Assembly: GCA_049890215.1 (NCBI GenBank)
Contig: JBMHBX010000016.1
Coordinates: forward strand, 1 to 7,143
DNA length: 7,143 nt
Source: UBA685 sp049890215
GTDB taxonomy: Bacteria; Pseudomonadota; Alphaproteobacteria; Puniceispirillales; Puniceispirillaceae
Direction: 5' to 3'
Shown here in pieces: positions 1 to 5,314 of the stretch. The notes below the pieces were generated by a model. The model was not told the DNA's origin, searched no databases, and saw only the letters and a list, made by a program, of their open reading frames with translations. A program made the position numbers and the translations under genes. The number at the start of each line of letters is the position of its first letter. Positions within the stretch are counted from its first letter, which is position 1.

Positions 1-269
1 ACAGTCTGGAACGGCTGTGCCAAAAGCATTTGCAGCACAGGGCGTGCAAAATAGCTGTTCACATCCTTACCATTGATTGTCATGCGTCCTGACCCGCGCT
101 TAATCCATACACGCGCTGAGGCATTTTTACGCCGACCAGTCGCATAAGAGCGGCCCAATTCATCAATTTTTGGCTCAACCACTGCAGGAGCGGCAGTTTC
201 AGCTGTATCTGATAAAGCCTCAAGAGCTGCCATGCCGGCCTTATCTTCATTCAGATTTTCTTCAGACAT
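1..269 (-). CDS. rpsI: 30S ribosomal protein S9, N-terminal part (cut by window edge)
   Basis: This is a structural protein of the small ribosomal subunit (S9/uS9 family). Eighty-nine residues are visible, and the gene continues past base 1. Residues 1 to about 40 form an acidic, Ala/Glu-rich extension. The S9 core starts at about residue 42 with ATGRRKNASARVWIKRGSG and continues through TINGKDVNSYF, which is typical S9 sequence. The ATG at 269-267 is supported by an AAGAGG ribosome binding site at 280-275, five bases away, inside the end of rplM. The gap to the rplM stop codon is only two bases, so the two genes are almost certainly co-transcribed and translationally coupled, as rplM-rpsI is in most bacteria. 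An N-terminal extension of this kind is common in alphaproteobacterial S9. The C-terminal basic tail lies outside the window. Confidence 0.95.
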   Translation of the reverse strand, partial: MSEENLNEDKAGMAALEALSDTAETAAPAVVEPKIDELGRSYATGRRKNASARVWIKRGSGRMTINGKDVNSYFARPVLQMLLAQPFQT

Positions 270-271
270 GT

Positions 272-739
272 CTACCTCTTATTCTTTTCATTCATTGCCG
301 CCACATCTAGCGCGACTGGCTGTTGTGCTTCATGCGGATGTGATGAGCCGGCATATACATGCAGATTTCTCATCGCATTACGGCCAAGCGGACCACGTGG
401 GATCATACGCTCAACGGCTTTTTGGATAACACGCTCAGGGAAACGACCATCAAGAAGCTTATCAGCTGTTCTTGACTTAATGCCGCCCGGATAGCCTGTA
501 TGCCAATAATAAGTCTTCTGATTACGCTTATTGCCAGTCAATTTGACCTTTTCAGCATTAATGACCACAACATGGTCACCACAATCCATATTTGGTGTAT
601 AGGTCGGCTTGTGCTTGCCACGAAGGCGCATTGCAATCAAGCTTGCCATACGACCAAGAACGAGATCTTCGGCATCAATAAGGATCCAGTTTTTCTGAAT
701 ATCCTTAGGTGTTGCCACATATGTCTTTGGTAAAGGCAT
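272..739 (-). CDS. rplM: 50S ribosomal protein L13
   Basis: This is a large-subunit ribosomal protein (L13/uL13) that binds 23S rRNA early in assembly. It has 155 residues, close to the usual length for proteobacteria. It begins MPLPKTYVATPKDIQ, and the family core runs through IDAEDLVLGRMAS (21-33), RGKHKPTYTPNMDCGDHVVV (40-59) and the signature AVERMIPRGPLGR followed by LHVYAG (108-131). The ATG at 739-737 is preferred over an in-frame ATG at 793-791 for two reasons. GGAG lies eight bases upstream (751-748), and the upstream ATG falls on the -10 element of the likely promoter. Residues added by the longer start (MRTSSERSRN...) are not part of the family. rplM is the first gene of the operon, with rpsI two bases downstream. 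Confidence 0.97.
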   Translation of the reverse strand: MPLPKTYVATPKDIQKNWILIDAEDLVLGRMASLIAMRLRGKHKPTYTPNMDCGDHVVVINAEKVKLTGNKRNQKTYYWHTGYPGGIKSRTADKLLDGRFPERVIQKAVERMIPRGPLGRNAMRNLHVYAGSSHPHEAQQPVALDVAAMNEKNKR

Positions 740-747
740 TTGGAAAA

Positions 748-751
748 CTCC
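748..751 (-). promoter_or_regulatory. Ribosome binding site of rplM
   Basis: GGAG on the minus strand lies eight bases before the ATG at 739. It decides the start in favour of the 155-residue L13. The site sits in one arm of a tiny inverted repeat, TGGAGTTTTCCA (752-741), which is too short to be convincing as a regulatory hairpin. Confidence 0.7.
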
Positions 752-791
752 AACATTAAATAAATTTCTGCTCCTCTCAGAGCTTGTGCGC

Positions 792-822
792 ATTACCTAC
801 AGCACTTTTTGTCTCTTTTCAA
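792..822 (-). promoter_or_regulatory. Probable sigma-70 promoter of the rplM-rpsI operon
   Basis: On the minus strand TTGAAA (822-817) is a good -35 match. Seventeen bases further is TAGGTA (799-794), and the overlapping GGTAAT (797-792) gives a better -10 match at 19-base spacing. Transcription would start near 785, giving a leader of about 45 bases. The sequence upstream of -35 is extremely A/T-rich, as expected for a strong ribosomal-protein promoter. The -10 is weak, so the exact element is uncertain. Confidence 0.45.
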
Positions 823-823
823 C

Positions 824-854
824 CACTATTTTTTCATGAAAATTAAAAATAGTG
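824..854. repeat. Perfect inverted repeat, 10-base arms, 11-base spacer
   Basis: CACTATTTTT (824-833) is the exact reverse complement of AAAAATAGTG (845-854). The spacer overlaps a 12-base perfect palindrome, TTTTCATGAAAA (831-842). It begins two bases beyond the presumed -35 of rplM. It lacks the GC-rich stem of an intrinsic terminator. It could be an operator, part of an UP element, or a chance outcome in AT-rich sequence. Confidence 0.6.
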
Positions 855-874
855 ATAAAAAACAATGAATTACA

Positions 875-898
875 AATAAGGTATTATTTTACCTTATT
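875..898. repeat. Perfect inverted repeat, 9-base arms, 6-base spacer
   Basis: AATAAGGTA (875-883) is the exact reverse complement of TACCTTATT (890-898), separated by TTATTT. The size and symmetry resemble a dimeric-repressor operator. It lies about midway between the two divergent operons, upstream of both. I do not recognise it as a known Zur, Fur, Irr or NrdR box. The arms contain one GG/CC core, which makes it less likely than pure A/T repeats to be accidental. Confidence 0.6.
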
Positions 899-908
899 CA
901 AAACAACC

Positions 909-922
909 ATCAGCAATCAGCA
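909..922 (+). repeat. Tandem duplication of a heptamer (ATCAGCA x2)
   Basis: Two exact, adjacent copies of ATCAGCA lie between the second inverted repeat and the trpG leader. It may be a pair of binding half-sites or a simple slippage duplication. Nothing else supports a function. Confidence 0.4.
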
Positions 923-964
923 AAAGAGACAATTACCTTGCCATGATATGTTTTGCGACTTGCC

Positions 965-999
965 GCACAGCCTGTTTTTCAGGCATAAAGGTGCTCCTG
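965..999 (+). promoter_or_regulatory. Possible hairpin with alternative pairing in the trpG leader
   Basis: GCCTG (970-974) pairs perfectly with CAGGC (980-984) around a five-T loop. An outer GCAC (965-968) can pair with GTGC (991-994). The CAGG at 980-983 can instead pair with CCTG at 996-999, so two folds exclude one another. The structure ends about 26 bases before the trpG ATG. It has no following U tract, so it is not an intrinsic terminator. A role in controlling trpG expression is inference only. Confidence 0.3.
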
Positions 1000-1012
1000 T
1001 TTGAAACCAAAT

Positions 1013-1019
1013 GGACGAG
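1013..1019 (+). promoter_or_regulatory. Ribosome binding site of trpG
   Basis: GGACGAG ends six bases before the ATG at 1026. It is an imperfect Shine-Dalgarno sequence, but better than anything before the alternative in-frame ATG at 1011. It therefore favours the 218-residue protein starting MFILIDNYDSF. Confidence 0.5.
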
Positions 1020-1025
1020 ATATCA

Positions 1026-1682
1026 ATGTTTATCTTGATAGATAATTATGACAGCTTTACTTGGAATTTGTGGCATTTTCTAAGCGATTTGGGTGTTGAG
1101 GTCAAAACCATCCGCAATGATGCTTATAGCGCTGATGCGTTTATAGAGATGGCACCTGAGGGCTTTATCATCTCACCCGGCCCCGGCGCACCTCATCAGG
1201 CAGGCGTGATTGAAGAGCTTATCCAAAAAGCGGCCGGCACTATTCCCATTTTTGGAGTGTGTCTTGGCATGCAGGCTATTTGCACAAGTTTCGGTGGCAA
1301 ATTAAAACCATTTGATCCTCCTGTTCATGGAAAATTATCTCTTATTGAACATGACGGCACGCATGTGTTCCAAGGTTTGGAAAACAACATACCTGTGACG
1401 CGCTATCATTCTTTGACCGCAGATATTGATTGCCTGCCAGATGATCTTATCATTACCGCCAGGACCGCTCAGGGGCATATCATGGGTCTGTCCCATAAAC
1501 AGGCTAATGTTCACGGTGTGCAATTTCATCCGGAAAGTATCGCCTCAGTCGGTGGCTATCGCATCCTGGCCAATTTTCTAACTTCTTGTGGCTATAATGG
1601 GCCTGAGGAAGCTGAATTATCTCGTCTGGAAGAGCAAATTATTCGTTTAGATAAAAAATTCCCGGAGCAGCTGCATGTCTGA
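1026..1682 (+). CDS. trpG: Anthranilate synthase component II (glutamine amidotransferase)
   Basis: This class I glutamine amidotransferase releases ammonia from glutamine for TrpE, which makes anthranilate from chorismate in the cytoplasm. The product has 218 residues. It opens with IDNYDSFTWNL (5-15), the oxyanion region is ISPGPGAP (49-56), and the nucleophile is Cys79 in GVCLGMQAI. The HSL motif is at 128-130, and the His168/Glu170 dyad is in GVQFHPES. The start at 1026 is chosen over 1011 because family members begin at M-x-LIDNYDSFT and GGACGAG precedes it. The last 28 or so residues (from NGPEEAELSR) form a charged, helix-like tail beyond the usual end. Homologous PabA proteins share all motifs; the adjacent trpD and trpC favour TrpG, though it could serve both. 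The stop overlaps the trpD start by eight bases. trpE is not adjacent. Confidence 0.95.
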   Translation: MFILIDNYDSFTWNLWHFLSDLGVEVKTIRNDAYSADAFIEMAPEGFIISPGPGAPHQAGVIEELIQKAAGTIPIFGVCLGMQAICTSFGGKLKPFDPPVHGKLSLIEHDGTHVFQGLENNIPVTRYHSLTADIDCLPDDLIITARTAQGHIMGLSHKQANVHGVQFHPESIASVGGYRILANFLTSCGYNGPEEAELSRLEEQIIRLDKKFPEQLHV

Positions 1683-2709
1683 TATTGTCCGCACCCTCAT
1701 CCAGAAAATCACTGGTAACATCCCCTATGATGAACAGGATATGAGGCAGGCCTTTTCTGCCATTATGTCAGGTGATGTGTCCCCTGCCCTTATTTCAGCC
1801 TTTCTGATTGCCCTGAAAATGCGTGGTGAAACCCCGCTAGATATCACAGCCGGTGCTGCAACTTTGCGTGCGATGGCAGATAAAATCACCGCACCGGACG
1901 GTGCCATTGATATTGTTGGCACAGGCGGTGATGGCATAGGCACCTTTAATATTTCAACCGCCACTGCTTTTGTTGTGGCAGGATGCGGTGTTGTGGTGGC
2001 AAAACATGGCAACCGCGCTGTATCTTCCAAAAGTGGCGCAGCAGACGTGCTAACCTCAGTTGGCGTCAATCTGGACGCGCCATTTCCTGTTCTTGAAGAG
2101 GCACTTGATAAAGCAGGTGTGTGTTTTTTGATGGCGCCACGTCATCATTCTGCCATGCGCCATGTTGGCCCCATAAGAGCAGAGCTTGGGACCAGAACCA
2201 TCTTTAATTTATTAGGACCATTATCTAACCCGGCCTTGGTGGAACGGGTGATGATTGGTGTTTATGATCGCATGTGGTGCCGCCCGTTTGCCGAAGCGCT
2301 TCAGGCACTTGGCACGACCAATGCATGGGTTGTTCACGGCCATGATGGCCTTGATGAAGTCACAACCACGACCTCAACCTCAGTTGCGGCGCTTGCCAAT
2401 GGTACAATCACTGAATTTGACATTCATCCTGCTGATTATGGTATCGCTACCGCCTCACTAGATGATCTAAAAGGCGGCGATGGCGTTGAAAATGCAAAAT
2501 CCATGCGCGCCCTTCTTGAAGGAGATAAGGCAGCCTCATCAGCCTATCGTGATATTGTGTTGATGAATGCCGCAGCCTCTCTTGTTGGCACCGGCCATGC
2601 AGATGATTTTGCGACAGCGCTTGAACGAGCGCAAACATCTTTGTCGTCCGGTGCCGCCCTTCAGGCGCTTAACAGCCTTGTGGACATAACAAATGCGCCA
2701 CAAACATAA
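1675..2709 (+). CDS. trpD: Anthranilate phosphoribosyltransferase
   Basis: This enzyme transfers the phosphoribosyl group from PRPP to anthranilate, the second step of the tryptophan branch. It has 344 residues, a normal length. The N-terminal helical domain includes the family segment SAFLIALKMRGET (41-53). The PRPP site shows GTGGD (82-86), NIST (92-95) and KHGNRAVSSKSG (110-121). Anthranilate contacts are expected in MRHVGPIRAELGTRT (161-175), including Arg168. The metal-binding pair is Asp227-Glu228 in GLDEVT. The ATG at 1675 is supported by GGAG at 1664-1667, seven bases upstream, and it overlaps the trpG stop codon, which implies translational coupling. No residues expected for catalysis are missing. 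Confidence 0.97.
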   Translation: MSDIVRTLIQKITGNIPYDEQDMRQAFSAIMSGDVSPALISAFLIALKMRGETPLDITAGAATLRAMADKITAPDGAIDIVGTGGDGIGTFNISTATAFVVAGCGVVVAKHGNRAVSSKSGAADVLTSVGVNLDAPFPVLEEALDKAGVCFLMAPRHHSAMRHVGPIRAELGTRTIFNLLGPLSNPALVERVMIGVYDRMWCRPFAEALQALGTTNAWVVHGHDGLDEVTTTTSTSVAALANGTITEFDIHPADYGIATASLDDLKGGDGVENAKSMRALLEGDKAASSAYRDIVLMNAAASLVGTGHADDFATALERAQTSLSSGAALQALNSLVDITNAPQT

Positions 2710-2723
2710 AACAGGAGGGACAA

Positions 2724-3524
2724 ATGCGTGATGTGCTTGCCGAAATAAACGCTCATAAGCAAACTGAAATAACAGCGCTGAAAGATCGTATTTCACTTAG
2801 CGAACTAGAATCGCAGGCGAAACAGGCAGACGCGCCCAGAGGCTTTGCAAAGGCCCTGAAAAAAGCCTCAGAATCTGGCTATGGTCTCATTGCAGAATTG
2901 AAAAAAGCGAGCCCGTCCAAGGGGCTCATCAGAGCTGATTTTGATCCTGTAAGCCTAGCCAAAGCCTATGAAGATGGCGGCGCAACTTGTCTGTCTATTT
3001 TAACAGATGAGCGCTATTTTCAAGGTCATAAAGACTTTCTTGTCTCAGCACGCGCCGCGGTCTCTTTACCCGTATTGCGCAAAGATTTCATGATAGACCC
3101 AGTCCAAATCATCGAAGCACGCTCACTTGGCGCTGATTGCATTTTGTTAATTATGGCCTCTTTGAGTGACAACCAGGCATTGGAGCTCGAAGCGGTGGCT
3201 CATGAATGGGGCATGGATGTTCTGATCGAAGTGCATGATGAATCAGAGCTTGAGAGAGCCTGCCTTTTATCTTCACCTTTAATGGGGATTAATAATCGTA
3301 ACCTGAAAACCATGCAGATATCACTGGATGTTGGTGCAGCCATGCTGCCACGATTGCCTGATGACCGCATTGCTGTGGCAGAATCCGGCTTATTTTCGCC
3401 AGATGATTTAACCTTTATGGCCTCTCACGGTGCACGTTGTTTCCTCATCGGAGAATCCCTGATGCGTCAGGATGATGTATGCAAGGCAACCAAAGCCATT
3501 TTGGCAAACCCGGTGGCAGCGTAA
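2724..3524 (+). CDS. trpC: Indole-3-glycerol phosphate synthase
   Basis: This enzyme closes the ring of carboxyphenylaminodeoxyribulose phosphate to form indole-3-glycerol phosphate. The 266-residue protein is a single (beta/alpha)8 barrel and is not fused to TrpF. Residues matching the known active site are Glu58 and Lys60 in AELKKASPSKG, Lys120 in VLRKDFM, Glu169 in LIEVHD, Asn190 in GINNRNL, and Glu220-Ser221 in VAESG. The phosphate-binding loop near the end is FLIGESLMR (240-248). AGGAGGG at 2713-2719 gives a strong ribosome binding site four bases before the ATG. The gene lies 14 bases after trpD. No trpF, trpB or trpA is in the window. Confidence 0.97.
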   Translation: MRDVLAEINAHKQTEITALKDRISLSELESQAKQADAPRGFAKALKKASESGYGLIAELKKASPSKGLIRADFDPVSLAKAYEDGGATCLSILTDERYFQGHKDFLVSARAAVSLPVLRKDFMIDPVQIIEARSLGADCILLIMASLSDNQALELEAVAHEWGMDVLIEVHDESELERACLLSSPLMGINNRNLKTMQISLDVGAAMLPRLPDDRIAVAESGLFSPDDLTFMASHGARCFLIGESLMRQDDVCKATKAILANPVAA

Positions 3525-3529
3525 AGGGA
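3525..3529 (+). promoter_or_regulatory. Ribosome binding site of moaC
   Basis: AGGGA directly after the trpC stop codon lies five bases before the ATG at 3535. It selects this start over an in-frame ATG at 3472 inside trpC, which would add 21 residues foreign to the MoaC family. Confidence 0.6.
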
Positions 3530-3534
3530 CAATC

Positions 3535-4008
3535 ATGTCAGATAAATTGACACATTTTGACAATGACGGAAGCCCGCAAATGGTTGATGTCGGGGAAAAG
3601 TCCGCCACAATGCGAAAAGCCATTGCAAAAGGCTTTGTGAGCATGAGTGCTGAGACCATCTCTGTTATCAAAGATCAGAAAAATGCCAAAGGTGATGTTC
3701 TAATCGTTGCTGAATTGGCTGGCATTATGGGGGCAAAGCAAACAGCCTCATTAATCCCATTATGTCACCCTTTGGGCCTTGATCATGTCAGCATGCGCCT
3801 GTCATTGACAGATGAAGGCATTGCCATTGAAGCAACTTGTCAGGTCACTGGCAAAACAGGCGTAGAGATGGAAGCAATGACAGCGGTAAGCGTTGCCGCC
3901 CTGACCATTTATGATATGTGCAAAGCAACAGACAAGGCAATGGTGATTGAAACCATCCGCCTCACCTATAAATCTGGCGGTAAATCAGGTATATTTACAA
4001 GCCCGTAA
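3535..4008 (+). CDS. moaC: Cyclic pyranopterin monophosphate synthase (MoaC)
   Basis: MoaC converts 3',8-cyclo-7,8-dihydro-GTP, made by MoaA, into cyclic pyranopterin monophosphate, the first stable intermediate of molybdenum cofactor synthesis. It has 157 residues, against about 160 in the family, and normally forms a hexamer. Visible motifs are MVDVGEKSATMRKA (16-29), the KGDVL lysine (52), LIPLCHPLGLDHV (73-85) with His78, GVEMEAMTAV (109-118) with Glu111 and Glu113, and YDMCKA (126-131) with Asp127 and Lys130. The protein ends with the family's KSGGKSG segment. It lies ten bases after trpC and 16 before moeA in the same operon. No moaA, moaB, moaD or moaE is visible. The shared operon with trp genes is a conserved alphaproteobacterial order, not evidence of a shared pathway. 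Confidence 0.97.
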   Translation: MSDKLTHFDNDGSPQMVDVGEKSATMRKAIAKGFVSMSAETISVIKDQKNAKGDVLIVAELAGIMGAKQTASLIPLCHPLGLDHVSMRLSLTDEGIAIEATCQVTGKTGVEMEAMTAVSVAALTIYDMCKATDKAMVIETIRLTYKSGGKSGIFTSP

Positions 4009-4012
4009 TACC

Positions 4013-4017
4013 AAGGT
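4013..4017 (+). promoter_or_regulatory. Ribosome binding site of moeA
   Basis: AAGGT after the moaC stop codon lies seven bases before the ATG at 4025. It selects this start over an in-frame ATG at 3947 inside moaC, which would add 26 residues that do not look like MoeA. Confidence 0.55.
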
Positions 4018-4024
4018 CAAACTG

Positions 4025-5236
4025 ATGGCAAATCTAAAACCAATCGCTGAGGCATTGGCGCAAATATGCTCTGATATCGCGCCCTTACCGATACAATCCA
4101 TGCCATTATCGATGGCTTCGGGACGTCTTTTGGAAGATGATATCATTGCCGGCACACATCACCCTCTGGCTGATATGTCTGCCATGGATGGATATGGCGT
4201 AAGAGCAAGCGACACAACAGATGGATCTGTCCTGTCAGTCATAGGTGAATCTGCCGCAGGTCATCCCTACACAAAGCCACTTGGCCCAAATCAGGCTGTG
4301 CGCATTTACACAGGCGCCTATGTGCCAGAGGGTTGTGATTCCATTATTCTTCAAGAAGAGGTCAGCGAAAATAACAACATAATCACGCCCCCTGCCCCTG
4401 TGCAGGCAGGACGCTTTATCAGAAAAAGAGGACAAGATTTCGCCAGAGATGATATTTTGGTTCCCAAAGGCACAATATTAAATGCACGCGCGATTGCTTT
4501 GTCTGCACTGGGATTGCAATCTTACGTGAAGGTGCGAAAAAAACCACATATCGCCATCATCTCATCTGGTGATGAGCTTGTCTCACTAGGGGCTATCCCC
4601 AGATTTGGCCAGCTTATCAATTCAAACGCTGTCTTTTTATCGCAAGCATTAAGCCAGGCAGGGGCGCAAGTCACAGATTTAGGCATATTACCAGATGAAC
4701 CTGGCGCCTTATCGTCTGTGTTAAGCGATCCGTCTCAATTTGATTTGATTGTGACCACCGGCGGCGCCTCAGTTGGCAAATATGATCATATTGTCTCAGA
4801 CCTTGAGACCTCATCAGACATGGCGCTTGATTTTTGGAAAATTGCCATGCGCCCCGGCAAGCCTCTTATCTATGGGCATATTGGTCAGACCCCGTTAATC
4901 GGTTTGCCCGGAAATCCTGTATCAGTCGCGATTTGCACTCTTGTGTTTTTACGCCCTGTTTTAGGACATATGATGGGTGTATCTCATCTGAACATCGAGC
5001 CTCAGACAGCCATTTGTGACGTCACCCTTGGTGAAAATGACCAAAGACAGGATTATTTACGCGCTATCGCAACGAAGCAAAATAACAAATGGTCCGTTAT
5101 GCCTTTTGATAAACAAGATTCAGCCATGATGAAAAAACTGGCAATGGCAAATGCGGTTATTATTCGCCCCCCATTTGATAAAGCAATCCAATCAGGAGAC
5201 GAGGTGCAATTCGCCTTACTACCAGACGGTTTTTAA
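4025..5236 (+). CDS. moeA: Molybdopterin molybdenumtransferase (MoeA)
   Basis: MoeA inserts molybdate into adenylylated molybdopterin in the last common step of molybdenum cofactor synthesis. It has 403 residues, close to the roughly 410 of the family. Domain I/II shows ADMSAMDGYGV (49-59), YTGAYVPEGCDSIILQEE (95-112) and the GQDF segment (136-139). The MogA-like domain III has ISSGDEL (179-185), VTTGGASVGKYD (243-254), KIAMRPGKP (272-280) and GLPGNPVS (293-300), the pterin-binding and catalytic loops. A C-terminal beta domain (about 325-403) ends with SGDEVQFALLP. The gene is the last of the trpGDC-moaC-moeA run. Seventy-eight bases separate it from lexA, with no terminator in the gap, so read-through into lexA is possible. 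Confidence 0.97.
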   Translation: MANLKPIAEALAQICSDIAPLPIQSMPLSMASGRLLEDDIIAGTHHPLADMSAMDGYGVRASDTTDGSVLSVIGESAAGHPYTKPLGPNQAVRIYTGAYVPEGCDSIILQEEVSENNNIITPPAPVQAGRFIRKRGQDFARDDILVPKGTILNARAIALSALGLQSYVKVRKKPHIAIISSGDELVSLGAIPRFGQLINSNAVFLSQALSQAGAQVTDLGILPDEPGALSSVLSDPSQFDLIVTTGGASVGKYDHIVSDLETSSDMALDFWKIAMRPGKPLIYGHIGQTPLIGLPGNPVSVAICTLVFLRPVLGHMMGVSHLNIEPQTAICDVTLGENDQRQDYLRAIATKQNNKWSVMPFDKQDSAMMKKLAMANAVIIRPPFDKAIQSGDEVQFALLPDGF

Positions 5237-5249
5237 AGCTCATGCAAAA

Positions 5250-5264
5250 ATTCTTGCTTTGTTC
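5250..5264 (+). promoter_or_regulatory. Near-match LexA (SOS) box overlapping the lexA -35
   Basis: ATTCTTGCTTTGTTC fits the alphaproteobacterial LexA operator GTTC-N7-GTTC at seven of eight defined bases, with the right seven-base spacing. It overlaps the presumed -35 (TTGCTT, 5254-5259). A second, perfect box lies 14 bases downstream in the opposite orientation. The first half-site mismatch (A for G) makes binding weaker or uncertain. Confidence 0.45.
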
Positions 5265-5282
5265 TTCCCGTCATGATAGAAC
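5254..5282 (+). promoter_or_regulatory. Likely sigma-70 promoter of lexA
   Basis: TTGCTT (5254-5259) and TAGAAC (5277-5282) are separated by 17 bases, each matching four of six consensus positions. Transcription would start near 5289, leaving a leader of about 26 bases. Each element overlaps a LexA-box candidate, so bound repressor would block RNA polymerase. That position is what an autoregulated lexA promoter should look like. Confidence 0.5.
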
Positions 5283-5293
5283 ATAGACAGAAC
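5279..5293 (-). promoter_or_regulatory. LexA (SOS) box, GTTC-N7-GTTC
   Basis: GAAC-N7-GAAC on the plus strand reads GTTCTGTCTATGTTC on the minus strand, an exact match to the direct-repeat operator recognised by alphaproteobacterial LexA. It overlaps the presumed -10 and ends 21 bases before the lexA ATG. Autorepression of lexA is established for this family; its action here is inferred from motif and position. Confidence 0.8.
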
Positions 5294-5314
5294 AGTTGCT
5301 AAAAGGGGCGAAAT

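Larger units (their letters stand above)
740..1025. other. Divergent intergenic region between rplM and trpG
   Basis: This 286-base stretch separates two operons that point away from each other. It holds the probable rplM promoter on the minus strand (792-822). Just upstream of that is a very AT-rich tract (about 823-900) that could act as an UP element. It also holds two perfect inverted repeats (824-854 and 875-898), a tandem heptamer (909-922) and a short hairpin before trpG (970-984). I could not find a convincing plus-strand sigma-70 promoter for trpG. The best -10 match is TATTAT at 882-887, which lies inside the second inverted repeat and has no good -35 partner. No tRNA, no recognisable riboswitch and no Trp-rich leader peptide were seen. 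Confidence 0.75.

Noticed and set aside
740..793. Longer rplM reading frame starting at 793 (18 extra residues)
   Set aside because: The extra residues are not L13-like, the upstream ATG falls on the presumed -10, and GGAG sits correctly before the ATG at 739.
824..854. Intrinsic terminator
   Set aside because: The stem is almost entirely A/T, the 11-base loop is long, and it lies upstream of two divergent operons, where no transcript needs to end.
943..1004. trp leader peptide for classical attenuation
   Set aside because: The short frames have no tandem Trp codons and the hairpin has no following U tract. They are kept only as a low-interest structural observation.
1725..2069. Minus-strand open frame of 114 codons inside trpD
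   Set aside because: It is a shadow of trpD on the opposite strand, with low-complexity Ser/Pro/Ala sequence and no family resemblance.
3472..3534. moaC starting inside trpC at 3472
   Set aside because: The added residues are unlike MoaC, and AGGGA is well placed for the ATG at 3535.
3947..4024. moeA starting inside moaC at 3947
   Set aside because: It would overlap moaC by 62 bases and add unrelated residues; AAGGT precedes the ATG at 4025.
1675..5236. A novel functional link between tryptophan, molybdenum cofactor and SOS genes
   Set aside because: The order trpGDC-moaC-moeA-lexA is a known conserved neighbourhood in alphaproteobacteria, and every gene has its ordinary family function; adjacency alone does not show a new system.
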